NCBI GenBank assembly: GCA_037013495.1
Contig: CM072801.1
Coordinates: forward strand, 105,097,816 to 105,161,815
Source of the DNA: Hippophae tibetana
Taxonomy: Eukaryota; Streptophyta; Magnoliopsida; Rosales; Elaeagnaceae
DNA: 64,000 bases
Direction: 5' to 3'
Shown: in pieces, positions 11,756 to 20,161 of the stretch
Numbering within the stretch: position 1 is the first letter of the stretch
How the letters are laid out: each line of letters opens with the position of its first letter
The notes under the pieces: model-generated
The model's input: only the letters and a program-made list of their open reading frames with translations
Told to the model about the DNA's origin: nothing
Databases searched by the model: none
Made by a program: the position numbers and the translations under genes

Positions 11756-11906
11756 TAACCCCACCAAAGGTGGCATTTAAATGGTTCATTTTCAATCTCT
11801 TAGAAAAAGGAATTAATTTAATTAAGCATATTAGTTATCAACCCCACCCATAGGTGTTAATTGATTTGTTTAGTTAACAAAGAATATCTAACCCCACCAA
11901 AGGTGG
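11756..11906 (+). repeat. Triple CCCCACC...GGTG motif in the LTR
   Basis: TAACCCCACCAAAGGTGG occurs at 11756-11773 and again at 11889-11906, with a variant (ACCCCACCCATAGGTG) near 11841 between them. Each full copy contains a small dyad CCACC-AAA-GGTGG. The same three copies are present in the host LTRs (19171-19321 in the 5' LTR), downstream of the predicted transcription start. Confidence 0.75.
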
Positions 11907-12346
11907 TATTTATATAAAAAAGAGAGAATCAATAAAATGTCAATTTATATCTTTAATAACCTAGTTAATATGAGCAAGCATAATTAATTTAGTTATTATA
12001 TCCATAAATACTCCGCTAATATAAATGATAAAAATTTGCATGAACATTTATTGAATCCGTATATATGTTTATTTCTAGATAATTATTTATTGAATTTGTA
12101 TCTATGTTTATTTTTATGATTTTAGATTATATTTAATTAATCTGTATATATGTTTTATTTTATGTTATTAGATTAGGAACACACAAAACCAAACTATCGT
12201 GACATGATGTTTAGGATTTAATTTCGTTTTTAAAAGATTGAATAATAAGTTAAAAACCACATACATTCCTTCCTTAGATCGACCTTGGGAGTATACTTAT
12301 CATTTTCTACGAAATGATTCGTGCACTTGCGAGAGTTTTATAAATA

Positions 12347-15300
12347 TTAAAACCAAAGTATTTGCGGGAATCGGCGATGCCGGTTTTCGTTCATCAGTCG
12401 CAAAACACCAGTGGCAAGATAGTTTACAATATCAGCGTACCATGGGTTCGGACCTATGAAAAAGAACTGTTCATCAGGAAAGGTTTCAACTATATCGTCA
12501 TTACTCTCATCTTTAAGAGAATTAAAGTCAGAAATTAACCTAGACAAATGGTCAGCTACTAAGTTTTCACTGCCTTTCTTATCCTTGATTTCTAGGTCAA
12601 ATTCTTGTAAGAGTAAGACCCACCTGATTAATCTTGGCTTGGCATTTGGTTTACTCAATAGGTATCTTAAAGCAGCATGATCAGAATGCACAATCACTTT
12701 AGATCCTACTAAATAAGACCGAAATTTGTCTAAAGAGAATACTATAGCCAAGAATTCCTTTTCAGTGGTGGTGTAATTCATCTGGGCATCATTGAGTGTT
12801 TTGCTAGCATAGTAGATGACATGTAAACGCTTTTCCACTCTTTGTCCCAGGACTGCTCCTATTGCATAATCAGAAGCGTCACACATTATTTCAAAGGGTA
12901 AAGACCAGTTTGGTGCCATTATAACAGGGGTAGATGTGAGTTTATCTTTCAAGGTATTAAAGGAAGTAAGGCAGTCATTGTTGAAATCAAAATCAGCATC
13001 TTTGGATAGCAAGTTACATAATGGACGACTTATTTTAGAGAAATCTTTAATAAATCGTCTGTAGAATCCTGCATGTCCCAAGAAGCTTCTTATCCCCTTC
13101 ACAGATGTAGGGGGAGGTAGTTTGGATATCAATTCAACTTTTGCCTTATCAACTTCAATACCCTTGTTTGAAATTATATGTCCTAAAACTATCCCTTGTT
13201 GAACCATAAAATGACTTTTCTCCCAACTAAGGGTTAGATTGCATTCAATGCATCTTTCTAAAACCAAAGTCAATTTATGTAAGCAATCATCAAATGAGTT
13301 CCCAAAGACAGAGAAATCGTCCATGAAAATCTCAATGAATTTTTCCACCATGTCCGAGAAAATGGATATCATGCATCTCTGGAACGTGGCAGGGGCATTG
13401 CATAACCCAAATGGCATTCTGCGAAAAGCAAATGTCCCAAAAGGACATGTAAATGTGGTCTTTTCCTGATCTTCTGGTGCTATGGGTACTTGATAATATC
13501 CAGACAGTCCATCCAAAAAACAGTAAAATTCGTGCCCAGCTAATCTTTCCAACATTTGATCAATGAATGGAAGAGGAAAGTGATCCTTTTTCGTATATAA
13601 ATTTAGTTTCCTAAAATCTATACACATTCTCCATCCAGTGATTATTCTAGTGGGCACTAATTCACTTTTGTCATTCTTAACAACTGTTATCCCAGATTTC
13701 TTTGGTACCACATGCACTGGACTAACCCACTTACTATCTGCAATAGGGTAGATAATCCCTTCTTCTAATAATTTAAGAATTTCCTTCTTAACTACCTCTT
13801 GCATGTTTGGGTTTAGTCTTCTTTGGGCCTCTCGTACAGGTTTAGCACCGTCCTCCAAGTTGATCTTGTGCATACACATTGTTGGACTAATGCCTCTTAT
13901 ATCCCCTATACTCCAACCTATAGATTTCTTAAACTGTTTAAGCACTTTGATGAGTTCCTTTTCTTGTGGTTTGGTCAAGGTTGAAGAAATTATCACTGGA
14001 TAAGTTTCCCCTTCTCCCAAAAACACATATTTTAAGTGCTCAGGTAAGTCTTTGAGTTCAAGTTCAGGTGGATTGGCCTCTTTAATAGATGAAGAACTGG
14101 GTAGATTTAAAAGTGTACTAGATTTTGTCATCACTTCATTATTGTCTAGTTGTTCAAGGTACCCCTTTATTTCCTCATCTAAATCTTCTTCAACCTTTTC
14201 AAGTGTAAGAACGGTTTCAAGCTTGTCTTCTATTCTGGTTCGGAAAAAGGTGTTTTGGACAAGATTATCCAAAGGATCAACATCGAATATTTCATCGATG
14301 GCAGAAATAGAAGGGAAAGGTGAAGAATCAAAAACTTTAAAATGAACAGTCTCTCCTAAGACTGTCATTGTCAAATTTCCATCTTGGACATCAATAATAG
14401 TTTTAGTAGTTGCCATAAATGGTCTACCAAGCAGTATTGTGTGCTCTCTGTCCAATGCTGGATTTTCTTGCATATCCAGAACCACAAAGTCAACAGGTAT
14501 TATCAGTTTGTCTACCTGTACCAAAACATCCTCAACTATTCCCTCTGGATATTTAAGAGATCTATCTGCAAGTTGAAGGGACATAGTTGTGGGTTTTAAA
14601 TCCCCTAGATTGAGTTGTAAGAATATAGAGTAGGGCATCAAATTTATACTAGCACCTAAATCAAGCATTGCTTTAGCAACCTTCCTATCCCCCATAGTTA
14701 TGTTTATAATAAAACTTCCAGGGTCTTTCAACTTAGGGGGTAGTTTGTGCTGAAGTACAGCGCTAGAAATTTCTGATACTACTACTCGTTCATTCAGTTC
14801 ATACCTCCTTTTCTTAGTGTTCAACTCTTTGAAAAATTTGGCATATGAGGGCACATTCATGATCACTTCTAATAATGGTAAATTGATATTTACTTTAGAG
14901 AGCATATTAAAAAGATCAGTGAATTGCTTATCTTGTTTGGATTCTTTCAACCGGTGGGGAAAAGGTACTTGTATCTGGTGTGGTTCTGTTGTCTTTTGAA
15001 TTTTGGGGATGTCAGATGACCCCCCAATGAGTTTTTCAGAAGGCTTGTTAAGTTTAACACTTGTGTCTCCTTTTTGCGAGATTAGTGTATCGCCTTCTTT
15101 GTTACCTGAACTACAAGGTAGATTGTTAGAGATTTCAGGTAAACTAGTATTGACTACCTTACCACTTCGAAGGGTTCTAACATCCTTTGCTTGTTCTGGT
15201 TGACTGGGCAACTTTCCTGGTTCTTTCTTTTGCATTTGTTCAGCCAGTTGCCCAACTTTAGATTCAATCCTTTTAACTGAAGCCTCCATGGTGTTCAACC

Positions 15301-16327
15301 TTTGATTAGTCATCAATTGGTTGTCACGACTAACTTGAATAAAAGCATTCAAGCTATCTTCTAAGGTTGGCTTAAAAGATTGGCTTGGTGGGTAAGGGTG
15401 GTTGTTATCTGACCTTAGTGTTGGATATTGGGTGTAGGCTGGGTGATTATAGGTGTTTGGATGATATCTTTGAAAAGATTGAACTTCCTCTATGGCATCG
15501 ACACTAGAATCACAAGTATTTGAACAATTATGAGTACCATGCCCAATTGAACAACACACTTCACATACCTCTTGATTTGAAATTTGGTAGGAAGTGAGGA
15601 ATTTCACTTGTTTAGTCAATTTAGCAAGTTGCAAGGTTATCTCATTATCAGAGCCGACTTCATTGACCTTTGCTTTCCTTCTACCACCTCTTTGTTGGGA
15701 ATTAGAACCCAACAACTCATAAAGATTATAGGTTTCCTCTGCGGTCTTTTCTCCTACAGCACCTCCAGCAGCATTATCAACCATGTATTGACTCTGTAGT
15801 GTCAATCCATCATAAAAGAATTGGTTTTGTAGCTGTAAGGGAAAGCTATGATTTTGACATTGCATGAAAAGGAGTTTGAATCGTTCCCAAGCTTCATGAA
15901 AGGGCTCTTCATTCATTTGAGAAAATGTTGCTATCTTTGTTCTTAGATCAACAGTCTTTTGATGGGAATAGAACCTACCCATGAAAATTTCATAGACTGC
16001 CTCCCAAGTTTTAAGAGAACCTGACTGTAGAGTAATGAACCATGACCAAGCTTTATCTTTGAGAGTGTAAGGAAAACACCTCATCCTAAGTTGATCTTCA
16101 TTAATTGCATGTAGTGGAAAGGTTTGGACAATAGCATAGAATTCTCGAATGAAATTTAAAGGGTCTTCATTAGGGATACCGTAAAAGGAAGGCAACAAAG
16201 AATAATGAATCTTTTTCAATTCATAATTCCTTGCAGCCTCTTGTAATTGGATACCGGAAGTTACATTGCCAATGATTGGCATTGTATATTCTTTCATCTT
16301 TTTCCGCCTATCTTCAGCATCTCCCAT
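12347..16327 (-). CDS. gag-pol: gag2-protease-RT-RNase H polyprotein, truncated by the solo LTR
   Basis: A 1326-codon frame; residues 1-1310 are host coded and the last 16 come from the inserted LTR. Order: Gag capsid-like region (about 15-210), CCHC zinc knuckle (C255, C258, H263, C268), coiled-coil-like segment (about 340-368), aspartic protease with D556-L-G-A and ILLGRPF at 631-637, RT with FMDD at 1001-1004, and RNase H with D1150, the EKEFLA motif near 1189-1194 and D1216. The product would package RNA, cleave itself and copy RNA to DNA. DLGA in place of DTGA/DSGA is, from memory, seen in Athila-type proteases. The start at 16327 has good context (AACCATGGG) and aligns with residue 54 of gag1. 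No frameshift separates gag and pol. Integrase would follow in the same frame, so the insertion is the only break visible. The first gag lies 363 bp upstream. Confidence 0.94.
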   Translation of the reverse strand: MGDAEDRRKKMKEYTMPIIGNVTSGIQLQEAARNYELKKIHYSLLPSFYGIPNEDPLNFIREFYAIVQTFPLHAINEDQLRMRCFPYTLKDKAWSWFITLQSGSLKTWEAVYEIFMGRFYSHQKTVDLRTKIATFSQMNEEPFHEAWERFKLLFMQCQNHSFPLQLQNQFFYDGLTLQSQYMVDNAAGGAVGEKTAEETYNLYELLGSNSQQRGGRRKAKVNEVGSDNEITLQLAKLTKQVKFLTSYQISNQEVCEVCCSIGHGTHNCSNTCDSSVDAIEEVQSFQRYHPNTYNHPAYTQYPTLRSDNNHPYPPSQSFKPTLEDSLNAFIQVSRDNQLMTNQRLNTMEASVKRIESKVGQLAEQMQKKEPGKLPSQPEQAKDVRTLRSGKVVNTSLPEISNNLPCSSGNKEGDTLISQKGDTSVKLNKPSEKLIGGSSDIPKIQKTTEPHQIQVPFPHRLKESKQDKQFTDLFNMLSKVNINLPLLEVIMNVPSYAKFFKELNTKKRRYELNERVVVSEISSAVLQHKLPPKLKDPGSFIINITMGDRKVAKAMLDLGASINLMPYSIFLQLNLGDLKPTTMSLQLADRSLKYPEGIVEDVLVQVDKLIIPVDFVVLDMQENPALDREHTILLGRPFMATTKTIIDVQDGNLTMTVLGETVHFKVFDSSPFPSISAIDEIFDVDPLDNLVQNTFFRTRIEDKLETVLTLEKVEEDLDEEIKGYLEQLDNNEVMTKSSTLLNLPSSSSIKEANPPELELKDLPEHLKYVFLGEGETYPVIISSTLTKPQEKELIKVLKQFKKSIGWSIGDIRGISPTMCMHKINLEDGAKPVREAQRRLNPNMQEVVKKEILKLLEEGIIYPIADSKWVSPVHVVPKKSGITVVKNDKSELVPTRIITGWRMCIDFRKLNLYTKKDHFPLPFIDQMLERLAGHEFYCFLDGLSGYYQVPIAPEDQEKTTFTCPFGTFAFRRMPFGLCNAPATFQRCMISIFSDMVEKFIEIFMDDFSVFGNSFDDCLHKLTLVLERCIECNLTLSWEKSHFMVQQGIVLGHIISNKGIEVDKAKVELISKLPPPTSVKGIRSFLGHAGFYRRFIKDFSKISRPLCNLLSKDADFDFNNDCLTSFNTLKDKLTSTPVIMAPNWSLPFEIMCDASDYAIGAVLGQRVEKRLHVIYYASKTLNDAQMNYTTTEKEFLAIVFSLDKFRSYLVGSKVIVHSDHAALRYLLSKPNAKPRLIRWVLLLQEFDLEIKDKKGSENLVADHLSRLISDFNSLKDESNDDIVETFPDEQFFFIGPNPWYADIVNYLATGVLRLMNENRHRRFPQILWF
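12397..12401. repeat. Target-site duplication GTCGC of the solo LTR, right copy
   Basis: Exact repeat of 10340-10344 on the other side of the nested LTR. Confidence 0.95.
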
Positions 16328-16690
16328 GGTTGTTTGTAGTTGAAAATGATCCTCCTCCTATTGTGTATCAACATTTTGCTTTTAGTAGATATCTCTAAGA
16401 AATATTTATAACTTGATAAAACGTAAAAGCAAAAAGTGCAAGGAACCTAATTTTTTTTTTTTTTTTTTTTTTTAAATTTAAGTGAATGGACAGAATTTTT
16501 TTTTGAAACAAACGAATTTTATTTCATCTGAATTTTTATTACACGCAAACTAAAACAAAGGAAAATACAATAATGGGTGACCTCCCATACAGGACTAAAA
16601 TTTATCGTCTTCTAGTAAGACGTTGCTTGGAGATTGCAGAATAAAAAAAACTCAATGTCTCCTCTTCATTGAATTCATTTAAGTATCAAA
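16328..16690 (-). other. Spacer between gag1 and gag2
   Basis: 363 bp without a useful frame. It holds the hairpin pair at 16573-16622 next to gag1, a run of 23 T (A in the element sense) at 16451-16473, and an AT-rich stretch up to the gag2 start. In the element sense a TTTCTTAG/AG sequence near 16395 could serve as a splice acceptor for a gag2-pol mRNA; this is only a candidate. Confidence 0.7.
16573..16622 (-). other. Hairpin pair after gag1 (trailer copy 1)
   Basis: In the element sense, stem CGTCTT / AAGACG with loop ACTAG (16606-16622), then stem ATGGG / CCCAT with loop AGGTCA (16573-16588). The pair after integrase (9038-9086) has the same two stems in the same order with similar spacing (15 versus 17 bases between them) while the sequence between has drifted. 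Confidence 0.75.
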
Positions 16691-18028
16691 TTAGTCTTTG
16701 CCTTTTTGCAAATGTTCAACTAACTGTTCAACTTGAACTTCCACCTTTTTGATAGAAGCTTCCACAGAGTCCAACCGTTGATTGGTTTTAGATTGATTAT
16801 CCCTACAGACTTGAATAAAAGAATTCAAGTTGTCCTCCAGGGTTGGTTTATTGGGAATGCTTCTTGGAATAGGTGGGTGGAATTGCTGACCTGCCTGGTT
16901 TGAGCCTTGAGTGAAAGGAGGGTTGTTTTGCCTCCAAGAGAAATTTGGATGACTTCTCCACCCAGGATTATAGGTATTTGAGTTGGGATCAAACCTTGGT
17001 CTCTGTTGATATGCTCCCAACACATTGACCTGTTCAGGTCCAGTTGTTTCTCCTTGATATGGACAGGCTTCAGTACCATGTCCCATGTTGCTATACAAAC
17101 CATATTGATCATTATTGGTGTTGGTTTGTGTAGCGAGAAGGGCAACTTGCTTAGTCAGTTGAACAAGTTGTTGTTGAACTTCATTACTGGAGTCGATTTC
17201 ATGAACTCCAGCTTTTCTCACTCGGGAGCTTTTCTGTTGGGAATTAGCACCCAACATCTCAAAGAGGTTATACGTCTCTGAGGCAGTTTTTTCTCCTATT
17301 GCTCCTCCTGCAGCGTTGTCGACAATGAACTGACATTGTTGTGTAAGTCCATCGTAAAAGAATTGGTTCTGCAACTGCAGGGGAAAGCTATGATGGGGAC
17401 ACTGAGTGAGAAACATCTTGAACCTATCCCAAGCTTCATGGAATGGTTCTCCATCCATCTGAGAGAAAGTAGCAATCTTTCCTCTCAACTCTGATGTTTT
17501 TTGATGGGAATAGAATTTTCCCATGAATTTGTTGTAAATGTTACCCCATGTCATCAGAGAACCTGGGGGAAGTGACATCAACCAAGCTTTGGCCTTATCC
17601 TTTAGAGTGTAGGGAAAACATCTCATCCTAAGTTGATCCTCGTTTAGAATACCGAGGGGGAATGTTTGGACCGTAGCATAGAAATCTCTCATAAAGGAAA
17701 GAGAATCTTCATTAGGTAACCCATAAAAGGAAGGAAGCATAGAAAAATGAATATTTTTAAGGTCGTAATTCCGAGCAGCCTCCCCCAACTGGATAGCGGC
17801 AGTTGCCGTGCCTATTACCGGTCTTGCAAACTCTTTCATTGTGGTTTCCCTAATATGTTGGTTTTCCTCCATTTCTTTTGGTTCTAGTAAAGGATTAAGA
17901 CTTGGTTCTATGTTTGGCTCAAAAACAGGTTGATGGGTAGAATCCAGTTTTGTTGACACTTGTTTAAATTTATGAAATTTATTTACATATGGTGTAAGGG
18001 GGTTTCCTAAGGATCTCCTACCACGCAT
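16691..18028 (-). CDS. gag: gag1, stand-alone first copy of Gag
   Basis: 445 codons, homologous to the Gag part of the downstream gag2-pol frame, with shared blocks such as RMRCFPYTLKDKA and LQLQNQFFYDGLT; more than half of the residues in the capsid-like part look identical. It has a 53-residue N-terminal extension absent from gag2, a capsid-like region (about 66-265), a zinc-knuckle position (309-322), a Gln/Pro/Asn-rich stretch and a C-terminal coiled-coil-like segment (about 415-443), then a stop. The knuckle keeps its spacing, but both leading cysteines are tyrosine (Y309, Y312, H317, C322). A structural Gag is the likely role; RNA binding through this knuckle is doubtful. The frame is fully open, which argues against simple decay. 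The start at 18028 is the first Met; M53 or M64 are alternatives. It lies between the leader hairpins and the 363-bp spacer. Confidence 0.92.
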   Translation of the reverse strand: MRGRRSLGNPLTPYVNKFHKFKQVSTKLDSTHQPVFEPNIEPSLNPLLEPKEMEENQHIRETTMKEFARPVIGTATAAIQLGEAARNYDLKNIHFSMLPSFYGLPNEDSLSFMRDFYATVQTFPLGILNEDQLRMRCFPYTLKDKAKAWLMSLPPGSLMTWGNIYNKFMGKFYSHQKTSELRGKIATFSQMDGEPFHEAWDRFKMFLTQCPHHSFPLQLQNQFFYDGLTQQCQFIVDNAAGGAIGEKTASETYNLFEMLGANSQQKSSRVRKAGVHEIDSSNEVQQQLVQLTKQVALLATQTNTNNDQYGLYSNMGHGTEACPYQGETTGPEQVNVLGAYQQRPRFDPNSNTYNPGWRSHPNFSWRQNNPPFTQGSNQAGQQFHPPIPRSIPNKPTLEDNLNSFIQVCRDNQSKTNQRLDSVEASIKKVEVQVEQLVEHLQKGKD

Positions 18029-18657
18029 AGACTATTGTAAACGTAAATTTAAAACTCCTGTCAACAAAATAAAAAATTTAGATAAAATTTACATGTTATT
18101 TTATACAAAACACTAAACAAAACTAGTTAAACCCTAAAAAAAAAAAAAAAGAAATTTTTTTTTTTTTTTTTTTTTTCATTTTTTTTTTTTTTTTTTTTTT
18201 TGTAACATAATTAGTATTAACCAAGAGTGCTCCCAGGAAAGAATGGTGGTGCAAACGGCACCTTAAATACCATTCTCCTAGCCAGAGCAACGTTCCCAGG
18301 AAAGACTAGTGGCACAAAGGCTTCCAAGAACTAGTCTCCTAGACAGAACTCCCTTAGATTTTTACTTTTTATGTTATTTAGTTAATTAGGTATAAATTCA
18401 AGTAATGTTTTTTTTTTTTTTTTTTTTACTATTTATGAACGGTAAATTTTTTTACTTCAAATTTCAAATTTCTAAATTATTTTACAAAAAAAATTATTAT
18501 TTTTTTTTTATTTTTTATTTTTTATTTTTTTATTTTTTTATTTTTATTTTTTTATTTATTATGAATTTTGAAATTTGATTATTATTAAAATATCACAATT
18601 ATTTACAGCACAAAAATGTTTTTAAAATTTTGATAAATAATTTAAAAACGCTATTCC
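18029..18657 (-). other. Leader between primer-binding site and gag1
   Basis: Roughly 630 bp of untranslated sequence. It has long homopolymer tracts (an A-run then T-runs around 18136-18201, T near 18409-18427) and a (T)nA low-complexity stretch around 18490-18560. The only complex part is the tandem hairpin pair at 18226-18348. No credible frame. Confidence 0.75.
18226..18348 (-). ncRNA. Two tandem covarying hairpins in the gag leader
   Basis: Two diverged copies 63 bp apart share CCCAGGAA before and CTCCTAG after a perfect 8-bp stem. Plus-strand stem 1 is AGAATGGT (18240-18247) with ACCATTCT (18269-18276), extended inside by GGTGC / GCACC. Stem 2 is AGACTAGT (18303-18310) with ACTAGTCT (18330-18337). 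Bases differ at two stem positions and the partners differ to match, so pairing is conserved. Location between primer-binding site and gag suggests an RNA packaging or dimerisation signal; that function is inferred. Confidence 0.6.
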
Positions 18658-18675
18658 TCCCCGGCAACGGCGCCA
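18658..18675 (-). other. Primer-binding site for tRNA-Asp
   Basis: The plus strand reads TCCCCGGCAACGGCGCCA, which from memory equals the 3' end including CCA of plant tRNA-Asp(GTC). The element-sense strand is therefore complementary over all 18 bases. It lies 6 bp inside the 5' LTR and fixes the element's orientation as minus. Confidence 0.92.
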
Positions 18676-20086
18676 AAAACTTGATGAACGAAAACCGGCA
18701 TCGCCGATCTCCGCAAATACTTTGGTTTTAATATTTATAAAACTCTCGCAAGTGCACGAATCATTTCGTAGAAAATGATAAGTATACTCCCAAGGTCGAT
18801 CTAAGGAAGGAATGTATGTGGTTTTTAACTTATTATTCAATCTTTTAAAAACGAAATTAAATCCTAAACATCCTGTCACGATAGTTTGGTTTTTGTGTTC
18901 CTAATCTAATAACATAAAATAAAACATATATACAGATTAATTAAATATAATCTAAAATCATAAAAATAAACATAGATACAAATTCAATAAATAATTATCT
19001 AGAAATAAACATATATACGGATTCAATAAATGTTCATGCAAATTTTTATCATTTATATTAGCGGAGTATTTATGGATATAATAACTAAATTAATTATGCT
19101 TGCTCATATTAACTAGGTTATTAAAGATATAAATTGACATTTTATTGATTCTCTCTTTTTTATATAAATACCACCTTTGGTGGGGTTAGATATTCTTTGT
19201 TAACTAAACAAATCAATTAACACCTATGGGTGGGGTTGATAACTAATATGCTTAATTAAATTAATTCCTTTTTCTAAGAGATTGAAAATGAACCATTTAA
19301 ATGCCACCTTTGGTGGGGTTAGACAGTTTAAACTTTATTCAAGGTGTCCAAATTAAACCTAAGAATTTAATTATCCGAGTACTAACTTTCAAGTTTTAAA
19401 ACCACTATTGAAAACATGTTGTCAATACATTTTCACATAATAATTCTTATAAAAACTTTTGAAATAGAGTTTCACTCTAACTACCGGGCGATTGTACCAA
19501 CAAATAAAAGAGCACTACTCTAAATTAGACCGGATAACTAAACCTTAAAATCTAATTTTCATTTTTAAGTTTGTAATGAAAAATAATATATTTCTCTCTA
19601 ACATTCTTAATATAAAATCTTGAATAAAAACAAAATCAATTCATTTTAGAAATTTTCGCCTATTTAATATTTCGCAAGCATAACAACGTCGTTATTACAT
19701 CATATTTACTAAACAGCTAGCATAGTTAAATTTAACCACAGACAAGTTGAATATAACATGTAAGAATAAAGCATAAAAATAACTGTAAAGAAAATAAAAT
19801 CCTTACAGAACTTCGACGCTATTCCCGTTGCTAGAAAACCTCCGAGCGGAATTTGCACTTCCATATATTGAATCAAAAATCTAAATTATTACAAAAACAT
19901 TACAAGTTCCTCTCAAAAAGAGAAGAACACTAAACCTAAGAGAATTGAACTAAAAACTAAGAGAAAAACTAAGAAAAGCTTAGAAACTAAGAAAGAAACT
20001 AAGAGAAACTAAAAACTAAGAAATGAGAGAAAGAAAGAAGAGAGAAGTGAGTTTTGAAGGTGTGATTTGAAGTGAATGGAAGGGGG

Positions 20087-20094
20087 TATTTATA
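20087..20094 (-). promoter_or_regulatory. TATA box in the 5' LTR
   Basis: TATTTATA on the plus strand is TATAAATA in the element sense. It is the presumed promoter for the genomic RNA and both gag frames, preceded by the bZIP-type cluster and followed by a pyrimidine-rich tract. Confidence 0.78.
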
Positions 20095-20161
20095 GGTGAG
20101 GATGGAGAGAAAAAATGAGTAAAAAAATATTAAAAAATGTAAAAACGCGTATTGGAATTGC

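Larger units (their letters stand above)
10345..12396 (+). mobile_element. Solo LTR of the same family nested in pol, opposite orientation
   Basis: A 2052-bp LTR running TGATGAGTG...TTCATCA on the plus strand, the reverse complement of the host LTRs. A GTCGC duplication flanks it and no internal retrotransposon sequence remains, so a full element inserted and then lost its interior and one LTR by LTR-LTR recombination. It differs from the host LTRs at scattered positions (near 10387, near 12190, and in the GC island), so it derives from a separate copy of the family. It separates RNase H from integrase and points its promoter against the host element. Confidence 0.95.

Noticed and set aside
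12456-15799. Plus-strand frames of 60-97 codons opposite the gag-pol coding region
   Set aside because: Shadows of the minus-strand polyprotein; no independent coding evidence.
12347-16327. gag-pol frameshift or stop-codon recoding site
   Set aside because: gag2, protease, RT and RNase H are in one open frame, so none is needed.
16825-17281. Frames of 106 and 91 codons overlapping gag1
   Set aside because: Alternative-frame shadows of gag1.
18658-18675. Possible tRNA-Asp gene
   Set aside because: Only the 18 bases of the 3' end are present; there is no cloverleaf upstream. It is the primer-binding site.
18622-18879. 85-codon frame spanning primer-binding site and LTR edge, and similar frames at 5032-5316 and 12238-12459
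   Set aside because: They run across repeat borders and exist only because of the LTR sequence.
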